Source of the DNA: Orychophragmus violaceus
Lineage: Eukaryota; Streptophyta; Magnoliopsida; Brassicales; Brassicaceae
Direction: 5' to 3'
DNA: 64,000 nucleotides
Assembly (NCBI GenBank): GCA_030180135.1
Contig: CM058230.1
Span: 105,081,503 to 105,145,502, forward strand
Shown: positions 61,640 to 64,000 of the stretch, in pieces
How the letters are laid out: the number at the start of each line of letters is the position of its first letter
How positions within the stretch are numbered: position 1 is the stretch's first letter
Notes under the pieces: generated by a model
The model's database searches: none
Told to the model about the DNA's origin: nothing
The model's input: the letters and a program-made list of their open reading frames with translations, nothing else
Translations under genes and position numbers: made by a program

Positions 61640-62634
61640 GAAGGAGACGGCCCTGCCTGAATCCTCCACGAGCTCATGGACTTGAGGTTTTCCCCAGTTG
61701 ACCCTTGGCCGTAGCCGCGTAGTCACCCTGACCCCAATCCACTTTCGGAGCCCCCCGACCGTCCGTCCCGGCCATTCCGACAGTCCTAGACAACATGTCT
61801 AGGCTGCCCACGACGGAAACATGACCTTGGTTTTACATTCACCTTTTTCGAAACCCAGCCTGTGGACAGCTCGCGACCCCAGGTCCTTGCTTCCACCTTC
61901 ACGCAGGCCCTCCCTTTTTCCCAACATCTTACGGAGTGTTGTCATCCACCGGAGGTGCATTCTGCGCGGCCCGAGGAATGGTTATCAACCCCTTGGTCCC
62001 ATTTCCTCATCAGGTCCTTCCCGGTTAGACCAACCACTTCCCGTGATTGTGCCTTCCGGTTCACCTCGACACTGTCTTGCCACCTTGGTCCAAGACTAAG
62101 TGCCATCCACGTCCCAACCGTTCCTGGGTCTGCGACCCAGTCGCGACCCGCGGTCGTACGCATTCATCCGTGCGGTTTACGCAAACGGACACGACTGTTC
62201 CCGCAATCAGGTACGATGGTCCGCGCATGGCTACCATCATCCCGCGTTTGCGGTGAACGGCCCACGACGCATTATCCTGACCCGATGGTGCTGACTAATG
62301 GTATGGCCATGATCAACTCGGTCTTCCATTTAACCGTTTCACGCTTGGGCTCTTGCCGTGTGCGGTTCATGATCCGGCCACCATCTCCAAGATGCGCCGT
62401 TCGACCATCCGCTTTCACTAGCACTTGCCGTATGTGGCTCCATGACCCGGCCAACGTCTCCAAGACGTGCCGTCCGATCATCCACATGCTACAGGCAGAT
62501 CGTTCCCTTAGCGTGGTTGATCCGCCCAACCGAACATAGTCCATTCACTATTATGGTCAGGACTAAGTGCGTCCTTGGTGCACTTGCCTTAGCAAGTAAC
62601 CAATCATGAGAGCATCGTCCTAGGAAATAACTCC
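61640..62634 (-). other. Retrotransposon interior with no recognisable gene
   Basis: In an autonomous element this position, between PBS and protease, would hold gag. I find frames up to 225 codons (plus strand, 61862-62539) and 90 codons (minus, 62272-62544), but none shows a capsid or zinc-knuckle signature. It contains a 72-bp internal duplication (62352-62482) and a patch near 62145-62205 resembling the LTR minisatellite. It may be decayed gag or captured sequence. Confidence 0.5.
62352..62482. repeat. Diverged tandem duplication, 72-bp period
   Basis: CTTGCCGTGTGCGG...TCCGGCCACCATCTCCAAG at 62352 recurs as CTTGCCGTATGTGG...CCCGGCCAACGTCTCCAAG at 62424, about 59 bases each with roughly ten mismatches. 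The 72-bp spacing is a multiple of three, compatible with, but not proof of, an origin in coding sequence. Confidence 0.75.
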
Positions 62635-62646
62635 GCTCTGATACCA
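62635..62646 (-). other. Primer-binding site for initiator tRNA-Met
   Basis: The minus strand reads TGGTATCAGAGC, complementary to the 3' end of plant initiator tRNA-Met, three bases after the CA end of the 5' LTR. This is where minus-strand cDNA synthesis is primed, and it fixes the element's orientation as minus. Confidence 0.92.
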
Positions 62647-62649
62647 ACT

Positions 62650-64000
62650 TGAAACACCCCGACCCGGCCCTCCTAGGCCGCGGTCGATGCGTTCCAGTGG
62701 TCAGGCCAAACCCAGGCCTGAACCTCTCGAAAACCCGTCCTATTTTAAATTTTCCCTTAGGAACTAAGTATTCATCGGATCTGCTATTTGACCCTTGGTC
62801 TCAGATCCTTCATACTTAAGGTTACGCAGCGGAAATCCTTACTTAACCATTACATCGTTCTTCTAAAGAACGATCCATCCAAGAACCTCTTATAACCTTA
62901 TTTAGTTTTCTCAAAACTCTTTCGAGGTTCCGTTCCTATCTATCCATTCCAACAACCTAAGTCTTTTACTTAGTTTGTCCATTCCACCTATTCCGTTCTA
63001 TTCACTCCTTAGAACAATAGATGAGTACTCGAATGTGTACCTTAGACTGTGGTGAAGCCGGTGTGAAGCTAACTCCGCGTTCAGCTTAGCTCATCCGTTC
63101 TGCACCCTTTAGAACACACCCCCTTTGTACTTAGTCATTCAACCAACCATCCCCACATGACCGTGTACAAAAGAGGTCTTCATGTTCTTCCTTTGGCCAC
63201 CATTCCTTTCCTGTTACATCCAAACACTTAGATTATGTAAAGGCTTATTTAATGTTACCTTAACCTTTGTAGTGATTCCTTATGGAATTGTTCGGTCCGA
63301 TTAGCTCCCTCATTTCCTTGCCCGATCAGTCCACTCGTCAATACACCATCCTGTCGGTTGGAAACCGGAACCAATCTTAGGTGAGGTATGTTCCATAATC
63401 GGTTTACCCATCGCGCGGGTCCAACCCGTGGCCGGATCAGTCCCTTTTTTCGGTGTCCGTTGAATCACCTCCTCAGCCTTCCCGGCCTTCGGTCAATTCC
63501 AATCGCGACCCGACTCTCTCGACTGTCCTGCCTTAGACCGCGACCCGACCATGCAACCGTTCCACCACCGATCGCTCCTTGTCCCTTAACCGCAAGGCAT
63601 GAGTATCGACTACTCATCCACGTTCACGAAGAGACGCGTCCGTTCACGCTTTGCGTTCGTCCGTTCACGCTTTCTGCGTTCGTCCGTTCACGCCCTGCGT
63701 TCGTCCGTTCACGCTCCCGTTCGTCCGTGAATAGCCCGCGGTCATCCATTCACGTCCCGCGGACGTACGTACACGACCCGCGGTCGTCCGTGATGACCCG
63801 CGGTCGTACGTGATGACCCGTGGTCGTCCGTGATGACCCGCGGTCGTCCGTGATGACTCGCGGTCGTCCGTGATGACCCGCGGTCGTCCGTGATGACCCG
63901 TGGTCGTCCGTGATGACTCGCGGTCGTCCGTGATGACCCGCGGTCATCCGTACGTGACCCACGGTCGTCTGGAAACGAACCGCGGTCGTCCGTGATCGTC
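62650..64000 (-). repeat. 5' LTR (right copy), first 1351 bp in window
   Basis: It starts TGAAACACCCC at 62650, three bases beyond the PBS, and matches the left LTR essentially base for base to 63783. After this it has eight 20-bp minisatellite units where the left copy has six, raising the offset from 4383 to 4423. The promoter half of this LTR lies beyond the window. Confidence 0.92.
63784..63943. repeat. LTR minisatellite 2 in the right LTR, eight clean units
   Basis: The 20-bp unit order is normal, TACGTGA/CCCGTGG, normal, ACTCGCGG, normal, CCCGTGG, ACTCGCGG, normal. The left LTR has six units with only one ACTCGCGG. The extra pair looks like a duplication of a two-unit segment, or a loss of two units on the left. 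Confidence 0.85.

Larger units (their letters stand above)
58267..64000 (-). mobile_element. Non-autonomous Ty3/gypsy-type LTR retrotransposon, cut by window edge
   Basis: Two long direct repeats (58267-60522 and 62650-64000) flank a 2127-bp interior. On the minus strand the order is 5' LTR, PBS matching the 3' end of initiator tRNA-Met, degenerate interior, polypurine tract, 3' LTR. LTRs start TGTAACATCCC and end GTGTTTCA. From the left LTR plus 40 extra bases seen on the right, the element should end near 64945, giving about 6.7 kb. An autonomous gypsy element needs about 4 kb or more for gag-pol; here only a protease fragment is visible, so it must depend on another element. The iMet PBS, long LTR and TGTAAC start resemble plant chromoviruses such as the Tekay/Del group, but without reverse transcriptase or integrase that placement is tentative. 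Insertion is inside satellite; any target-site duplication on the right lies outside the window. Confidence 0.9.

Noticed and set aside
61862..62539. 225-codon plus-strand frame in the retrotransposon interior
   Set aside because: It is antisense to the element, has no recognised domain, overlaps other frames of similar length and lies in GC-rich sequence where stops are rare.

Overview
The window is repeat DNA from a nuclear genome, most likely a flowering plant. The basis for that is a Ty3/gypsy-type retroelement with plant hallmarks: a primer-binding site for initiator tRNA-Met, LTR ends TGTAACATCCC...GTGTTTCA, and a TTCGGGGACGAA motif just before the polypurine tract. The species cannot be named from the sequence. 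I see no intact host gene, tRNA, rRNA or CRISPR array. The many open frames in the satellite are by-products of tandem repetition.

Bases 1-58266 are one uninterrupted satellite array of about 321 head-to-tail monomers of about 181 bp, running off the left edge. Linked variants define at least two monomer types (A: GGCCCGGGAAGAATC with CATATGG; B: GTCCCGGGAAGGATC with CATATAG). Many monomers carry a perfect 8-bp hairpin. The left ~3.2 kb is the most irregular part. From about 3.4 kb on, monomers are organised into overlapping higher-order repeats made by unequal exchange: 13-mers of 2.36 kb, a 3.9-kb segment copied 7.44 kb away, segments copied 6.35 and 9.25 kb away, and from 21.3 kb a series of blocks of 21, 21, 13, 8, 13, 16, 21, 28, 8, 12, 8, 15 and 18 monomers. 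Each of these blocks is marked by one monomer lacking a CGA triplet.

Bases 58267-64000 are a non-autonomous LTR retrotransposon on the minus strand, inserted inside a satellite monomer. The left LTR (58267-60522, 2256 bp) is its 3' LTR. The internal region (60523-62649) is only 2.1 kb. The 5' LTR starts at 62650 and leaves the window at its base 1351. The two LTRs differ by one substitution and by two 20-bp minisatellite units, so the insertion is young. The interior keeps a frameshifted retropepsin fragment (61172-61629), lacks reverse transcriptase, RNase H and integrase, and holds a second PPT/LTR-start junction from another element 438 bp inside the real one, so it is a chimeric deletion derivative.

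The parts interact in one visible way: the TATA box of the 3' LTR (60119-60126, minus strand) points out of the element into the 58-kb satellite and could drive minus-strand satellite transcription. The locus looks like a heterochromatic (centromeric, pericentromeric, knob or subtelomeric) array; which of these cannot be decided from sequence alone.
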